Positions 1 to 6,814 of a stretch of 19,776 nt of DNA are shown here, in pieces. How positions within the stretch are numbered: position 1 is the first letter of the stretch; each line of letters begins with the position of its first letter. The stretch spans positions 1 to 19,776 of the forward strand of contig CAYRIF010000027.1 in the NCBI GenBank assembly GCA_964424205.1, in the 5' to 3' direction. Made by a program: the position numbers and the translations under genes. The DNA is from CAYRIF01 sp964424205. Lineage in GTDB: Bacteria; Bacteroidota; Bacteroidia; Cytophagales; Cyclobacteriaceae. The notes beneath the pieces were generated by a model, which saw only the letters and a program-made list of their open reading frames with translations, was not told the DNA's origin and did not search any database.

Positions 1-32
1 CTTCGCTTTGTCTACTCGTAGCTGACGCACTT

Positions 33-54
33 GGGACTTTTTCAGCAGACCCTA
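33..54. mobile_element. Possible insertion-sequence end (tentative)
   Basis: The string gggactttttcagcagaccc followed by ta looks like the right-hand terminal inverted repeat of an insertion sequence whose body would lie to the left, outside the window. This rests on resemblance only: the matching left end, a transposase and a target duplication cannot be seen. It could equally be part of a non-mobile intergenic repeat. Confidence 0.2.
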
Positions 55-99
55 CATATTACTAAGTCGCTCAAAAGACCAGCCGCAGGAGCCAAAACT

Positions 100-122
100 C
101 GTCAAAGAGTATGTCTTTGACG
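100..122. repeat. 9-bp perfect inverted repeat
   Basis: Arms cgtcaaaga (100-108) and tctttgacg (114-122) are separated by gtatg. The stem is perfect but is not followed by a T-run on either strand, so it does not look like an intrinsic terminator. It is more probably part of a dispersed palindromic repeat. Confidence 0.6.
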
Positions 123-196
123 ACGCTTGAGCAGGACGGAAAAGAAAGTACAGACAGGCTAAAGAAGTATAAAAATAATAGCTGAAATAGTAATAA

Positions 197-215
197 ACCT
201 GCCTGACCGGCAGGT
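197..215. repeat. GC-rich hairpin, acctgcc/ggcaggt
   Basis: Arms acctgcc (197-203) and ggcaggt (209-215) flank tgacc. Short hairpins of this CCTGCC/GGCAGG type are common between genes in Bacteroidota. On the minus strand it lies about 90 bases beyond the histidine kinase stop codon and is followed by a T-rich run, so it could help end transcription of the two-component operon. That role is inferred. Confidence 0.55.
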
Positions 216-301
216 ACGAATATTATAGCCCGCAATAGCATTAGTATGAAAAAATAACGCTTCCGAAATCTGCTAATATTCTTATACAAATCGTTCCCAA
301 A

Positions 302-1813
302 TCACCGCTGATAAACTGGCAGTTTAAAAGAAAAGGAAGTGCCATGGTTTAATTTACTGGTAAGATTGATTGTGGCATTGTGAATGTCCAGTATTTTCTT
401 AACAATTGCTAAGCCCAATCCTGTGGATACTTTTCTAGAGTCAATGTCACTGTCGATATTATCGGTTTTAGACTTGGCATGGTACCGATCAAAAACATAA
501 GAAATTTCAGTTTGGGAAATTCCTACACCTGTATCGGTTACTTTGATTTCTACATTCTTTTCTAATTGATGGGTTTCGATGGTAATGATGCCACCATCTT
601 CTGTGAACTTGATGGCATTGTCAATCAAATTTTGTAACACCCTCTCTATCAATGAAACATCTGCATGCACCATGGGTATATCTTCTGATATTGCAGGAAT
701 AATGGTGATGTTTTTTTCTTGGGCTAGTAATTTATGCTTTTGAGAAATATCTTGAATCAATTCAGTGATAAAAAATGGTTCTTTATGAGGTTCTATTTCT
801 TTGGCTTCTAACTTTGATAGTTCGAATAAATCTTCTACTAATTTTTTTAACTTTTCTGTGCTTTGTAGAATCGTATCAAGGTATTTCTTGCTTTCTGCTT
901 TGGTGATGTTATGCTCTTTTATCATTAAGGTTTCAATATAGCCGTGAATCACGGCCAGTGGTGTTCTTAAGTCATGCGATATGTTTGCCACAAGCTCTCT
1001 ACGCATGTTTTCTGAGGCTTTCATTTTGTCTATATTTTCGACAATTGTATCTGCCATGTCATTGAAGTTTGTTGAAAGTTGAGAAAGCTCACCTTTTGAT
1101 TTTACCAGAATACGTGCTTTTAAATCACCGTTCTTGAATTTTTTGACCGTTTCAATGATGGTATTTAAATTTCTGGTAATCAACCAAATAAGGAATAGTC
1201 CTACAATTAATGCCGTACCTAAAGTTAGTAGCATGGTTTTTCCACCCAAGCGCAGGATATAATCATCAAAGACCTCACTAGCTGCCATGTCATATTCTTC
1301 ACTCGCCAAAACCACATATACATATCCCACTTTTTTACCATCCTCTAAGACAGGTGCTACTGAAAATTCTTTTTGGAGGGTTGTATTTCTAGGATCATCA
1401 CCTTTGACAAATTTCTCACCTTTTGTTTTAATAAATTCTTTGATGGGAGAGAGGTTAACAGATGTTAATTTCACCTTTTTATATGGTGCTACATAATTCA
1501 ATATTTTACCATGCGTATCGAGTAAATAAACCTCAATACTGGGATTAGTTGCCATCATAGAATGCATAATTTTATCCATGGCTGCTTCATGCACCTTGCC
1601 ATCTGTAAAAGTGGGTTTTACTTCTTCTACAAGATGTGCAGCTAGTGCCACATTTAGTTTTTGATTTTTTTCTTGAAAATACGCTTGAGTCGTATCCACC
1701 GTTATTTTCACATAGGCAAAACCGATGACTATCAGAAGCAATAAAAATATGGCTGATATTTTCCAGTATAAACTACTAAAAATATTTCTAGAAGAACGCT
1801 TGTTATTATTCAT
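302..1813 (-). CDS. Membrane sensor histidine kinase of a two-component system
   Basis: This 503-residue kinase senses an unknown signal and would phosphorylate the regulator encoded just upstream. A first membrane segment spans about residues 17-35, a periplasmic sensor region about 40-190 and a second membrane segment about 193-213. A HAMP linker (about 214-265) leads to the dimerisation domain with phospho-acceptor His280 in the motif ISHDLRTP. The ATPase domain shows an N box (NLIDNA, Asn399), a G1 box (DTGVGI, 427-432) and a G2 box (GLGLAIV, 465-471), so all catalytic motifs are present. Its ATG overlaps the TGA of the regulator gene by 4 bases, which implies translational coupling. It resembles the PhoR/BaeS-type kinases in layout, but the signal cannot be read from the sequence. 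Confidence 0.95.
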   Translation of the reverse strand: MNNNKRSSRNIFSSLYWKISAIFLLLLIVIGFAYVKITVDTTQAYFQEKNQKLNVALAAHLVEEVKPTFTDGKVHEAAMDKIMHSMMATNPSIEVYLLDTHGKILNYVAPYKKVKLTSVNLSPIKEFIKTKGEKFVKGDDPRNTTLQKEFSVAPVLEDGKKVGYVYVVLASEEYDMAASEVFDDYILRLGGKTMLLTLGTALIVGLFLIWLITRNLNTIIETVKKFKNGDLKARILVKSKGELSQLSTNFNDMADTIVENIDKMKASENMRRELVANISHDLRTPLAVIHGYIETLMIKEHNITKAESKKYLDTILQSTEKLKKLVEDLFELSKLEAKEIEPHKEPFFITELIQDISQKHKLLAQEKNITIIPAISEDIPMVHADVSLIERVLQNLIDNAIKFTEDGGIITIETHQLEKNVEIKVTDTGVGISQTEISYVFDRYHAKSKTDNIDSDIDSRKVSTGLGLAIVKKILDIHNATINLTSKLNHGTSFSFKLPVYQR

Positions 1814-2514
1814 AGTGATTCATCATTAAATCTGTACCCAACTCCCCAGGTAGTTAGAATGTAGATAGGTTTGTTTATATTAGGTTCAATCTTTGTTCTT
1901 AAACGGTTGACATGCGAATTTACAGTGTGTTCATACCCTTCAAATTCATACCCCCAAACTAACCGTAATAAACGGTCTCTGCTATAGCTTTTCCCCGCAT
2001 TGAACGCTAGGGTGCATAACAAATCAAATTCTTTTGGGGTTAAGTCAATTCGCTGCTTATCAATGGTCACCTTTCGTTTTTCCTTGTCTATTTTTAGCTG
2101 ACCAAAGGAAAACAGATTGATATCTGCAGTTTCAACTTCATCTTTAATCATTTTTACCCGTCTAAACATGGCTTTTACCCGAGCAATAAATTCTCTGACA
2201 CTGAAGGGTTTGGTTAAATAGTCATCGGCACCAGTTTCTAACCCTAGAATTTTATCTATTTCCTCAGATTTTGCGGTGAGCATCAAAATTGGGGTTTGGT
2301 TTTTCATCGCACGTAATTCTCTGCATACTTCTAATCCATCCATTTTTGGAAGCATAATGTCTAGAATGATTAAATCAAACTTATGCATTAATGCTTGATC
2401 TAATCCATCGATACCATTATGTGCTGCGGTAATTTCGCATTCCAAATCTTTGAGGTGAATACTCAGTAATTCTACGATGTCTAAATCATCCTCTACAATC
2501 AGTACCTTTTTCAT
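1810..2514 (-). CDS. OmpR-family response regulator
   Basis: This 234-residue DNA-binding regulator is the likely partner of the overlapping kinase. The receiver domain (1 to about 120) has acidic residues Asp9 and Asp10, phospho-acceptor Asp52 in LDIMLP, switch Thr80 and conserved Lys102 in TKPF. The C-terminal half (about 135-230) is a winged helix typical of OmpR/PhoB proteins, ending in the motif TTWGVGYRF. The start is an ATG at 2512-2514. A 100-base gap separates it from the amidase gene, and a TAnnTTTG-like element in that gap suggests its own promoter. Target genes are unknown; self-regulation would be usual for the family. Confidence 0.95.
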   Translation of the reverse strand: MKKVLIVEDDLDIVELLSIHLKDLECEITAAHNGIDGLDQALMHKFDLIILDIMLPKMDGLEVCRELRAMKNQTPILMLTAKSEEIDKILGLETGADDYLTKPFSVREFIARVKAMFRRVKMIKDEVETADINLFSFGQLKIDKEKRKVTIDKQRIDLTPKEFDLLCTLAFNAGKSYSRDRLLRLVWGYEFEGYEHTVNSHVNRLRTKIEPNINKPIYILTTWGVGYRFNDESL

Positions 2515-2561
2515 GTTTTAATAGTTTGAATGAATTAAAATGGTATAAGGCAATACTTATA

Positions 2562-2569
2562 CAAATGTA
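2562..2569 (-). promoter_or_regulatory. Candidate -7 promoter element for the two-component operon
   Basis: Read on the minus strand the sequence is TACATTTG, an exact match to the Bacteroidota sigma-ABfr -7 consensus TAnnTTTG. It lies about 50 bases before the regulator start. The nearest upstream TTTG is only 14 bases away, which is shorter than the usual 17-23, so the -33 half is weak. Confidence 0.35.
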
Positions 2570-2574
2570 GAATT

Positions 2575-2600
2575 AAAGTATCACAAAATCATAACACTTT
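2575..2600 (-). terminator. Weak hairpin after the amidase gene, possible terminator
   Basis: On the minus strand AAAGUGUUA and UGAUACUUU can pair as a 9-bp stem with two G-U pairs around an 8-base loop, ending in UUUAAUU. It lies 15 bases after the amidase stop codon. The stem is AU-rich and weak, so this is a tentative terminator. Confidence 0.25.
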
Positions 2601-2614
2601 GATTTAAGGTATTA

Positions 2615-3829
2615 CTACTGCTTCTCGAAAGTGCTTAACCCTTCACCAATCCAGTTGGCAATTGCCTGTCTGTTGGATGCTAGTACCAGCCGTTTTTGAT
2701 CTTTTTTGTTCTGAATATTTCCAAGTTCTATAAACACCGAGGTAGGTAAAGTTTTACTAAGCACGTATAGATTTCTAACGCTTACATCCCCAGAATAACC
2801 TCTATTTTTTTGGTACTGGTGATACTTCCCCTCAATTGTTGTGAGAAGATGATTGGCGAGTTTTTTTCCTGATTTACTTTTTTTATCATGGTAAAAAAAC
2901 ATATCAATTCGCTTATTGACTTTTCTCGAGTCCACATGCAGGATGATTAATTTCTGCTCATAGTTTCCTGTCTTTCGATGTTTTCTGCAAAGCTTATTGA
3001 CCAAATTGGTACGCTGCTTTAGTCGTTTTAACTGACTGAGTGGCAGTACCTTATCTTCTAAAGTTTTTTCATCCTTGTCGCAAGGTAATATCTCGGCAGA
3101 TCGGATGCCATCATTGCTATCTTGAATGATGGTATAGACTGTTGCTCCTTTTGAAATTAGATTTCGTGCCAATCGAAGTGCAATGTCATATGCATATTCA
3201 TCTTCGCAAATGCTGGTATTTTTGAAGCTACTCATAGAGCCAGGATCTGGACCGCCATGCCCACTGACAATGTAATACACCGTACCTTTTAATGTTTCAT
3301 TTTCAATTTCAACAGCTTCATGTTCTTTTCCGAAAATAGGGACGATGATTGTTTTTTTAGATGTTGTGGGCTTTTCAATCGCGACACTTATGCTGTCGAG
3401 GTTTTTACAATGAGACAAATGGTAGGGCACCCATAATTTTTTATCTTCTCTGAAATCTTTTGTTCTTACGCCTAGTTTGTAAAGGGAGTCATTATAGATT
3501 TCTATGCTTTTAGCGGCATCAAAATCTTTGATGCCAATGCTGGTACGGATACTCTTGCCATTAAAATCATATACCTCAATGGGTAGTTGGTAGTGTCTGT
3601 CCAAATTAAGGCCTGCTTTATTTTTTATTTTATTAAGGGCAAGGAAATTAGCCTTATTACATGAATCTAGAAGTTGGTAATGGTTAAGCAATGATGTGAT
3701 GCCATCACCAGCATTCGGTTTTATGATAAGGGACTCAATTGGTTGAGAGAAAGAGGCTGTACCAATAGCTAATAGGATTAATAATAATAATGCTTCTTTT
3801 TTCAATGTTTTTCTCTTAGGTTGTCGCAA
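2615..3829 (-). CDS. Secreted N-acetylmuramoyl-L-alanine amidase (amidase_3) with LysM-like N-terminus
   Basis: This enzyme is predicted to cut the bond between N-acetylmuramic acid and the stem peptide in peptidoglycan. A basic, Leu-rich signal peptide is followed by a LysM-like region (about 35-90) ending in LPIEVYDF. The zinc amidase domain runs from about 183 to 398, with likely ligands His191 (SGHGGPDPG), Glu209 and His298 (LHVDSR), and catalytic Glu368 (FIELGNIQN). The usual opening IDPGHGG is replaced by IVSGHGG and the usual HAD/HAN by HVD, so it is a divergent member. There is no ATG: an in-frame stop precedes the first possible start, a TTG at 3827-3829, and a second TTG at 3803-3805 would give a tidy signal peptide beginning MKKEALLLL. 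It follows modC by 28 bases and may be read through from the molybdate operon. Confidence 0.85.
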   Translation of the reverse strand: MRQPKRKTLKKEALLLLILLAIGTASFSQPIESLIIKPNAGDGITSLLNHYQLLDSCNKANFLALNKIKNKAGLNLDRHYQLPIEVYDFNGKSIRTSIGIKDFDAAKSIEIYNDSLYKLGVRTKDFREDKKLWVPYHLSHCKNLDSISVAIEKPTTSKKTIIVPIFGKEHEAVEIENETLKGTVYYIVSGHGGPDPGSMSSFKNTSICEDEYAYDIALRLARNLISKGATVYTIIQDSNDGIRSAEILPCDKDEKTLEDKVLPLSQLKRLKQRTNLVNKLCRKHRKTGNYEQKLIILHVDSRKVNKRIDMFFYHDKKSKSGKKLANHLLTTIEGKYHQYQKNRGYSGDVSVRNLYVLSKTLPTSVFIELGNIQNKKDQKRLVLASNRQAIANWIGEGLSTFEKQ

Positions 3830-3857
3830 AAATAGCGATAAATATCAAAAAATAATA

Positions 3858-4739
3858 TCAAATTATTTTTTGAATTGTGGGGTCAATTAGCTTTTGCGAA
3901 ATGAGTATTTTATTTCCTACAGATAACTGTTGCATTTCGTTTTTCATGACCGGTACACCTATTACCTTTGTTCCCACCAATACCTGTAGTGTGTCTTGAT
4001 TTTCTATGGCTATAATTTCACCAATTACTTGAATTGGTGCGTCTACTTGACTGTTTACCAACACTTCTGCTGGAGTCCCTTGCTTGATTATTTTTCCATT
4101 GGCTAATTCGTATACGTAATCTGACATTTTTATGATTTCGCCGATATCATGACTTACTAAAATGGTGGTGAGATTATATTCTCGGTGCACTTTGATGATG
4201 TAGTCTTGTAGTTTTCCGCGCATGTTGATGTCTAAAGAGGAAAGCGGCTCATCTAACATCAATATCTCAGGTTTTCTGACCAGTGCTCTGGCTAACGCTA
4301 CCCGCTGTTGTTGACCTCCCGACAGATTTTTTGGCTTTTTGTATTGTAATTCTCCTAATTCCATGATAGCAATAAGCGCTGATATTATTTGAGTATCCTG
4401 TCCTTTTTCTAAGGCATAAGCTAAATTTTCATAAACCGTCATATTCGGGAATAGGGCATAGTCTTGAAATACAAAACCTATTTTTCGTTGTTGCGGCGTT
4501 AGTCTAATTTGTTTTGTACTATCCAACCAAGAAGTGTCATTGATAACGATTGATCCGCTGTCTGGCGTCAGCAATCCAGCAATCATTCTAAGTATTGAAG
4601 TTTTTCCGGCACCAGAATTCCCAAAAATAGTAATGAATTTTCCTTGTTCAATATCCAATGCTACATCAAGCAGCATATTTCCTTCTGCTGTGTTCAGTTT
4701 TTTTTGTAGCGCAATCGAGATGTTAGTCAGTATTTTCAT
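3858..4739 (-). CDS. modC: Molybdate ABC transporter ATPase ModC
   Basis: This is the cytoplasmic ATPase that drives molybdate import through ModB. Numbered from the ATG, it has Walker A GNSGAGKTS (40-48), a Q-loop (VFQDYALFP, Gln92), the ABC signature LSGGQQQR (139-146), Walker B ILMLDEP (159-165) and switch His197. Residues from about 235 to 293 form a short Mop/TOBE-like domain, as in ModC and unlike most importer ATPases. I chose the ATG at 4737-4739 because it overlaps the modB TGA by 4 bases, just as modB overlaps modA; an upstream TTG (4743-4745) would add only two residues. At 293 residues it is shorter than E. coli ModC (about 350), mainly in the C-terminal part. Tungstate transport is a possible alternative. 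Confidence 0.92.
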   Translation of the reverse strand: MKILTNISIALQKKLNTAEGNMLLDVALDIEQGKFITIFGNSGAGKTSILRMIAGLLTPDSGSIVINDTSWLDSTKQIRLTPQQRKIGFVFQDYALFPNMTVYENLAYALEKGQDTQIISALIAIMELGELQYKKPKNLSGGQQQRVALARALVRKPEILMLDEPLSSLDINMRGKLQDYIIKVHREYNLTTILVSHDIGEIIKMSDYVYELANGKIIKQGTPAEVLVNSQVDAPIQVIGEIIAIENQDTLQVLVGTKVIGVPVMKNEMQQLSVGNKILISQKLIDPTIQKII

Positions 4740-5410
4740 TCCCAAAACTTTTTTAGATAGCCATCATTTACTAAATATACCAATAATAATATACTAAAAG
4801 TGATGGCAAATAATATAAAGGAATAGCTGTTGGCAGCGTCATAATTTAGACTTTCAACCTCTTCGTAAATGGCGACAGAGGCAACCTTTGTTTTGCCTGG
4901 AATACTCCCGCCAATCATGAGTACCACCCCAAATTCACCAACGGTGTGCGCAAAGGAAAGTACAATACCAGTAAGTAATGCTGGCTTGATATTGGGTAGC
5001 AAAACTTTGAAAATGGTGGTCATTTTTGACTTGCCCAGCACGTATGACGCGTCGGTGATATTTGCAGAGAGGTTTGAGAAACCTGACTGTATAGGATGCA
5101 CCATGAATGGCAGACTGTATAGTATAGATGCCAGTACCAATCCGCCAAAAGAAAAGATTAACCGTATGCCTATGGATTGCTCAAGCCAAGCTCCAAACGC
5201 ATTGGATGGACTGAAAGCTACTAATAAATAAAACCCTAAGACGGTAGGAGGCAAGACCAGCGGCATGCTCACCAATGTCTCAATGATGGGTTTTATTTTT
5301 TTTGTAGAATATGCCAGCCAGTAGGCAAGGGGAATAGCTATAATCAACAACAAAACGGTTGTGACGGAAGCCAATTTGAAGGTGAGGAGTATGGGTTGCC
5401 AATCTATCAT
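4736..5410 (-). CDS. modB: Molybdate ABC transporter permease ModB
   Basis: This 224-residue inner-membrane permease forms the channel for molybdate. It has about five hydrophobic segments (for example about 10-32, 45-65, 88-103, 145-168 and 197-215). The cytoplasmic EAA loop that contacts ModC is visible at about 121-141 (ASYVLGKSKMTTIFKVLLPN). The motif HTVGEFGVVLMIGGSIPGKT (155-174) is a ModB hallmark. Length is normal for the family. Its ATG overlaps the modA stop codon and its own stop overlaps the modC ATG, both as ATGA, which indicates tightly coupled translation of modA-modB-modC. Confidence 0.95.
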   Translation of the reverse strand: MIDWQPILLTFKLASVTTVLLLIIAIPLAYWLAYSTKKIKPIIETLVSMPLVLPPTVLGFYLLVAFSPSNAFGAWLEQSIGIRLIFSFGGLVLASILYSLPFMVHPIQSGFSNLSANITDASYVLGKSKMTTIFKVLLPNIKPALLTGIVLSFAHTVGEFGVVLMIGGSIPGKTKVASVAIYEEVESLNYDAANSYSFILFAITFSILLLVYLVNDGYLKKFWE

Positions 5411-6324
5411 TTTACCATATATCCATACGTTTTTAAAATGTCTTTTGCTTTCATGGAAAACAAAAAAATGTAGAATTGCTTTGCCTCCTTACTTTCTGTG
5501 CCTTTGGGTTTTATTAAAACAACTCCCTGCGAAATAGGGGAGTAGCTGCTGTCATCGAGGGTGACCCACCTACCTTTACCTTTCATTTTAGTCGAAAGCA
5601 GTACAGATTTGGCAGTGAAACCAATCTCTGCAGATTGAGAAAGTATGAATTGATTGGTTTGCGAAATACTTTCGCCATAAACTAATTTATGTTTGACGTC
5701 TTCATAAATATTCTGATATTTCAAAACTTCAATAGCAGCGGCGCCATACGGAGCAGTTTTAGGATTGGCAATGGCGATATGCTTGATGCTATCACTCAAC
5801 AAAACTTTAATTGAGGGCTGCATGTCATCTATCATTGACCACAGGACTAATTTTCCGTAGGCGTAAACTTTCGGTTTTTTCTTTGAATATCCTGAGCTAA
5901 ATAAATCATTGGGATATTTCATATTCGCAGAAACAAGAATATCGTATGGCGCATTTTCTTTAATCTGTGCAGTGAGTTTACCAGAGGAACTGATAACGGT
6001 TTGGCATGCAATGCCTGTTTCTTGAGTGAAAGCGGTAGTTAGTGCTGCTATTGCAAATTGCATGTTGGAAGCTGCGGCTATGGTGAGTTGATGATTTTTA
6101 TTTTGTTGACAGGAGGTGAGGCTCAGTATAAATCCTAGTATTACTAACTTCCGAACTGCGAAGCCCCACTCCCTCAGAGTCTCCTGAAAGGGACTCTGAG
6201 CTTTTTCTAAATAATTATAAAACCTCAGAGTCCCAGCCTGAACGTTGTCGTGCAGGCTCTGCGAGAGGCTTTTAGGGGATAAGTAATGGGTTGTTGGAAA
6301 ATATTTCAAGAAATAATGTCTCAT
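5407..6324 (-). CDS. modA: Molybdate-binding lipoprotein ModA with an aberrant N-terminal extension
   Basis: This is the periplasmic substrate-binding protein that delivers molybdate to ModB. The mature part begins at a lipobox, LTSC, with Cys72, and shows ModA features: AAASNMQFA (83-91), SSSGKLTAQI and APYDILVSAN. The oddity is the N-terminus. Lipoprotein signals are usually about 20 residues, but here 52 extra codons (about residues 8-59) lie between MRHYFLK and LVILGFILSLTSC, and they are encoded by inverted repeats. There is no ATG, GTG or TTG in frame between residue 1 and the signal, so translation must begin at the ATG at 6322-6324, 3 bases after the modE stop. Removing the extra codons would leave a normal lipoprotein signal. 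Whether this longer leader is exported properly is open. Confidence 0.88.
   Translation of the reverse strand: MRHYFLKYFPTTHYLSPKSLSQSLHDNVQAGTLRFYNYLEKAQSPFQETLREWGFAVRKLVILGFILSLTSCQQNKNHQLTIAAASNMQFAIAALTTAFTQETGIACQTVISSSGKLTAQIKENAPYDILVSANMKYPNDLFSSGYSKKKPKVYAYGKLVLWSMIDDMQPSIKVLLSDSIKHIAIANPKTAPYGAAAIEVLKYQNIYEDVKHKLVYGESISQTNQFILSQSAEIGFTAKSVLLSTKMKGKGRWVTLDDSSYSPISQGVVLIKPKGTESKEAKQFYIFLFSMKAKDILKTYGYMVK
6148..6303. repeat. Palindromic repeat element inserted in frame in modA
   Basis: About 156 bases here are a nest of inverted repeats. gggactctgag (6190-6200) pairs with ctcagagtccc (6224-6234), an 11-bp perfect stem. The same gactctgag (6192-6200) can instead pair with ctcagagtc (6173-6181). 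A third hairpin joins agcctg (6235-6240) to caggct (6253-6258), with an inner acg/cgt pair. The outer ends are weakly alike in inverted orientation, CCCC..CCTC..AGAG (6164-6179 and 6257-6278). This looks like a small nonautonomous or REP-like element that kept the modA frame open. The boundaries are estimated from where a normal signal peptide would resume; I could not identify a target duplication. Confidence 0.6.
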
Positions 6325-6327
6325 ATA

Positions 6328-6669
6328 TCAGAACTTTATCTCCTTCGTTATTTTAGCAAGGTAATTATCCATCTTTTTTTGTAAAAGATGGTATTTTTTG
6401 ATGACCGTTTTGCCGGCTGACGTAATCGTTGCTCCACCCCCTTTTTCTCCGCCCATTTGTTTTTCTACCAGGGGCTTTGGTGACACCTGATTCATATTTT
6501 CAACCAGCTGCCAAGCTTTTCTATACGACATACTCATCGCTTCTGCCCCTTTGGTAATGGAGCCACATGCCTCAATATTTTCTAATAATTGTATCCTCCC
6601 GATTCCTAAAAAAGGAATGTCCTCATCAAAAACCCAGACCCTTGAGCGAATGCTAAACTGTTTCTTCAT
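6328..6669 (-). CDS. ModE-type DNA-binding regulator (N-terminal domain only)
   Basis: This 113-residue protein matches the winged helix-turn-helix domain of ModE, the molybdate-responsive regulator. The recognition region is about 36-60 (GSITKGAEAMSMSYRKAWQL) and the wing is the Gly-rich GGEKGGGA (73-80) followed by TSAG. It has no C-terminal Mop domains, so it cannot bind molybdate in the way E. coli ModE (about 260 residues) does. It is the first gene of the modE-modA-modB-modC operon, 3 bases before modA. Its ATG is the last three bases of a perfect 34-bp palindrome, a likely operator for self-regulation. How molybdate would be sensed is unknown. Confidence 0.9.
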   Translation of the reverse strand: MKKQFSIRSRVWVFDEDIPFLGIGRIQLLENIEACGSITKGAEAMSMSYRKAWQLVENMNQVSPKPLVEKQMGGEKGGGATITSAGKTVIKKYHLLQKKMDNYLAKITKEIKF

Positions 6670-6700
6670 TGCAGTATGTTTTTAAAAACATACTGCAATG
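6667..6700. promoter_or_regulatory. Perfect 34-bp palindrome over the modE start, candidate operator
   Basis: The arms cattgcagtatgttttt (6667-6683) and aaaaacatactgcaatg (6684-6700) are perfect reverse complements with no spacer. The minus-strand ATG of modE is the terminal triplet of the palindrome. Two-fold symmetry of this length at the head of an operon led by its own DNA-binding protein suggests a ModE-dimer operator. A hairpin in the mRNA that hides the start codon is an alternative or additional role. No T-run follows on the minus strand, so it is not a terminator for these genes. Confidence 0.7.
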
Positions 6701-6723
6701 TAGTGAAAAAATTCTCCGTCCAA
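6695..6723 (-). promoter_or_regulatory. Candidate promoter of the mod operon
   Basis: On the minus strand a TTG (6721-6723) lies 18 bases before TACATTGC (6695-6702), a partial match to the Bacteroidota -33/-7 pattern (TTTG, 17-23 bases, TAnnTTTG). The -7 part overlaps the palindrome, so a bound repressor would block it. The -7 match is imperfect. Confidence 0.3.
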
Positions 6724-6759
6724 CTCCCGTTACTAGAATATTTGAGGGATTATTTTAAA

Positions 6760-6794
6760 AAAAAGGCCATCCCAAAATTCAGGATAGCCTTTTT
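6760..6794 (-). terminator. Intrinsic terminator of the MORN-repeat genes
   Basis: On the minus strand AAAAAGGC + U + AUCC pairs with GGAU + G + GCCUUUUU around a 9-base loop and runs into further Us. The central U-G pair forms only in minus-strand RNA; on the plus strand the same position is an A-C mismatch. It lies about 20 bases after the stop codon of the shorter MORN-repeat gene and separates it from the mod operon. Confidence 0.75.
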
Positions 6795-6814
6795 ATATTT
6801 TTATGTTCTAGAGA

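Larger units (their letters stand above)
1..301. other. Gene-free left edge made of repeat-like sequence
   Basis: I see no credible gene here. A 72-codon minus-strand frame (71-289) exists, but it runs straight through two hairpins, has no recognisable domain and is rich in Leu and Phe, as expected from translated noncoding DNA. The stretch holds a 9-bp inverted repeat (100-122), a 7-bp GC-rich inverted repeat (197-215), and near its left end the string gggactttttcagcagaccc (33-52), which resembles the terminal inverted repeat of some insertion sequences. Its base composition is also less AT-rich than the flanking coding DNA over positions 60-160. My reading is a composite of dispersed repeat material downstream of the histidine kinase gene. 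Confidence 0.5.

Noticed and set aside
71..289. A 72-codon minus-strand open frame at the left edge
   Set aside because: It passes through two hairpins, has no domain or start context, and its residues are those expected from translated AT-rich noncoding sequence.
4740..4745. The TTG upstream of modC as its start codon
   Set aside because: The ATG two codons later overlaps the modB stop as ATGA, the same arrangement as between modA and modB.
4869..5231. Plus-strand open frame of 120 codons inside modB
   Set aside because: It lies wholly antisense to a well-supported permease gene and shows no recognisable protein features.
6667..6700. The 34-bp palindrome as an intrinsic terminator
   Set aside because: A terminator for minus-strand transcription would need to lie after a gene and before a T-run; here it ends at a start codon and a separate terminator already exists at 6760-6794.
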